DNA from: a virus
Strand: one strand, 5' to 3'
Length of the DNA: 56,897 nt
Virus record (IMG/VR): IMGVR_UViG_3300031673_000051
Coordinates: 1 to 56,897 of that record
The notes beneath the pieces are model-generated. The model was not told the DNA's origin. It was given only the letters and a program-made list of their open reading frames with translations, and did not search any database. Made by a program: the position numbers and the translations under genes. Shown in pieces: positions 56,536-56,897 of this stretch. The first letter of the stretch is position 1, and each line of letters begins with the position of its first letter.

Positions 56536-56897
56536 TTATATCTTGTCTCTATGTCTGATTAAAAATTCTTCTTCAGTTTCCGGATGAAAATGGAAAAGCT
56601 CAATGGCAACTTGAGAATGTAAATAGAATGCCATTGCCCGAACAGATGAATCGGGATGATGGTAGGCCAATACCGCAAAGCTATCAGCAAGATGATGAAC
56701 ATAATGCACCGGGCAGTACTCTAATTCGTCCAATGCTTTATCTATCAACGTACTACCCATATCAATTGTTTTCATGTAACTTTGCTTGGTTGGATCAGCA
56801 TCTATTTGACACTTAGATCGAAGCCAACGAGTACATTTCTTGACATTCTGAGTATACTGGTCTGGTGCTCGCAAACCACTTAAAAGAATAGACTGCA
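56536..56897 (-). CDS. Hypothetical protein, cut by the right edge
   Basis: The frame is open from the window end to 56536. An internal TTG at 56874 is not a convincing start, so the gene probably begins outside. Helical, His-rich (YCPVHYVHHLADSFAVLAYH, HSQVAIELFHFHPE). Not recognised. Confidence 0.5.
   Translation of the reverse strand, partial: QSILLSGLRAPDQYTQNVKKCTRWLRSKCQIDADPTKQSYMKTIDMGSTLIDKALDELEYCPVHYVHHLADSFAVLAYHHPDSSVRAMAFYLHSQVAIELFHFHPETEEEFLIRHRDKI

Noticed and set aside
1-56897. Genome-wide stop-codon reassignment (TAG recoding)
   Set aside because: TAG ends many small genes with proper overlaps to the next start, TAA and TGA are also used, and no suppressor tRNA is visible; only isolated in-frame stops exist.
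1-56897. CRISPR array
   Set aside because: No set of regularly spaced direct repeats with unique spacers was seen; the only tandem repeat is the 36-base duplication inside a gene.
1-56897. Temperate prophage signals (integrase, repressor, att sites)
   Set aside because: No integrase, excisionase, CI-like repressor or flanking direct repeats were recognised in this window.

Overview
The window looks like part of a large, AT-rich tailed bacteriophage genome (Caudoviricetes-type), probably lytic. It encodes a terminase large subunit, a portal protein, a phage-type replication and recombination set, a sigma-like factor, two co-chaperonin-like proteins, two tRNAs and dozens of small, tightly packed ORFs with overlapping stops and starts. 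Every gene I can support reads leftward (minus strand), so the window should be read from its right end to its left end. The host cannot be read from the sequence. Major capsid, tail and lysis genes are not recognised here.

Right part (about 57 to 36 kb), DNA metabolism. In transcription order: PIG-L/LmbE-type deacetylase, GT-B glycosyltransferase, a TGT/DpdA-like 7-deazaguanine transferase, DnaN-like clamp, a uracil-DNA glycosylase fused to a family A DNA polymerase, a clamp-loader ATPase, an ssDNA-binding-protein candidate, a possible recombination mediator, a UvsX/RecA recombinase, metallophosphatases, a RuvC-like resolvase, an interrupted free-standing Vsr-like homing endonuclease, and Rad50 split into two ORFs flanking Mre11. 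Next come a phosphoribosyltransferase and QueD. With the TGT-like protein, QueD points to 7-deazaguanine chemistry, possibly DNA modification.

Middle (about 36 to 19.9 kb), packaging, nucleotide metabolism and host takeover: GroES-like protein, probable small terminase, large terminase with a long endonuclease intein, sigma-like factor, second GroES-like protein, polynucleotide kinase, MazG-like and MazZ-like (DUF5664) pyrophosphohydrolases, DUF4406 protein, Cas4-like nuclease, tRNA-Leu(UAA), tRNA-His(GUG), an interrupted BCS1-like AAA+ ATPase, HD hydrolase and a portal protein with a mini-intein.

Left part (19.9 to 0 kb), accessory and virion-associated: many small zinc-binding or membrane proteins, acidic proteins sharing an N-terminal F-E-D-L-L-type motif, a membrane-anchored trypsin-like protease, a lipoprotein/membrane protein, a large protein of three repeats plus an ADP-ribosyltransferase-like domain, a GIY-YIG protein and alanine-rich or beta-rich likely virion proteins.

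A strong technical or evolutionary signal crosses the window. At least 16 genes are broken by about 19 sites where adding one base, usually to a homopolymer, restores a sensible protein. Only a few sites show the opposite. Where I name such a gene I give the joined span and describe the break. This bias looks like base-calling deletions, but it should be tested before either gene decay or programmed frameshifting is claimed.
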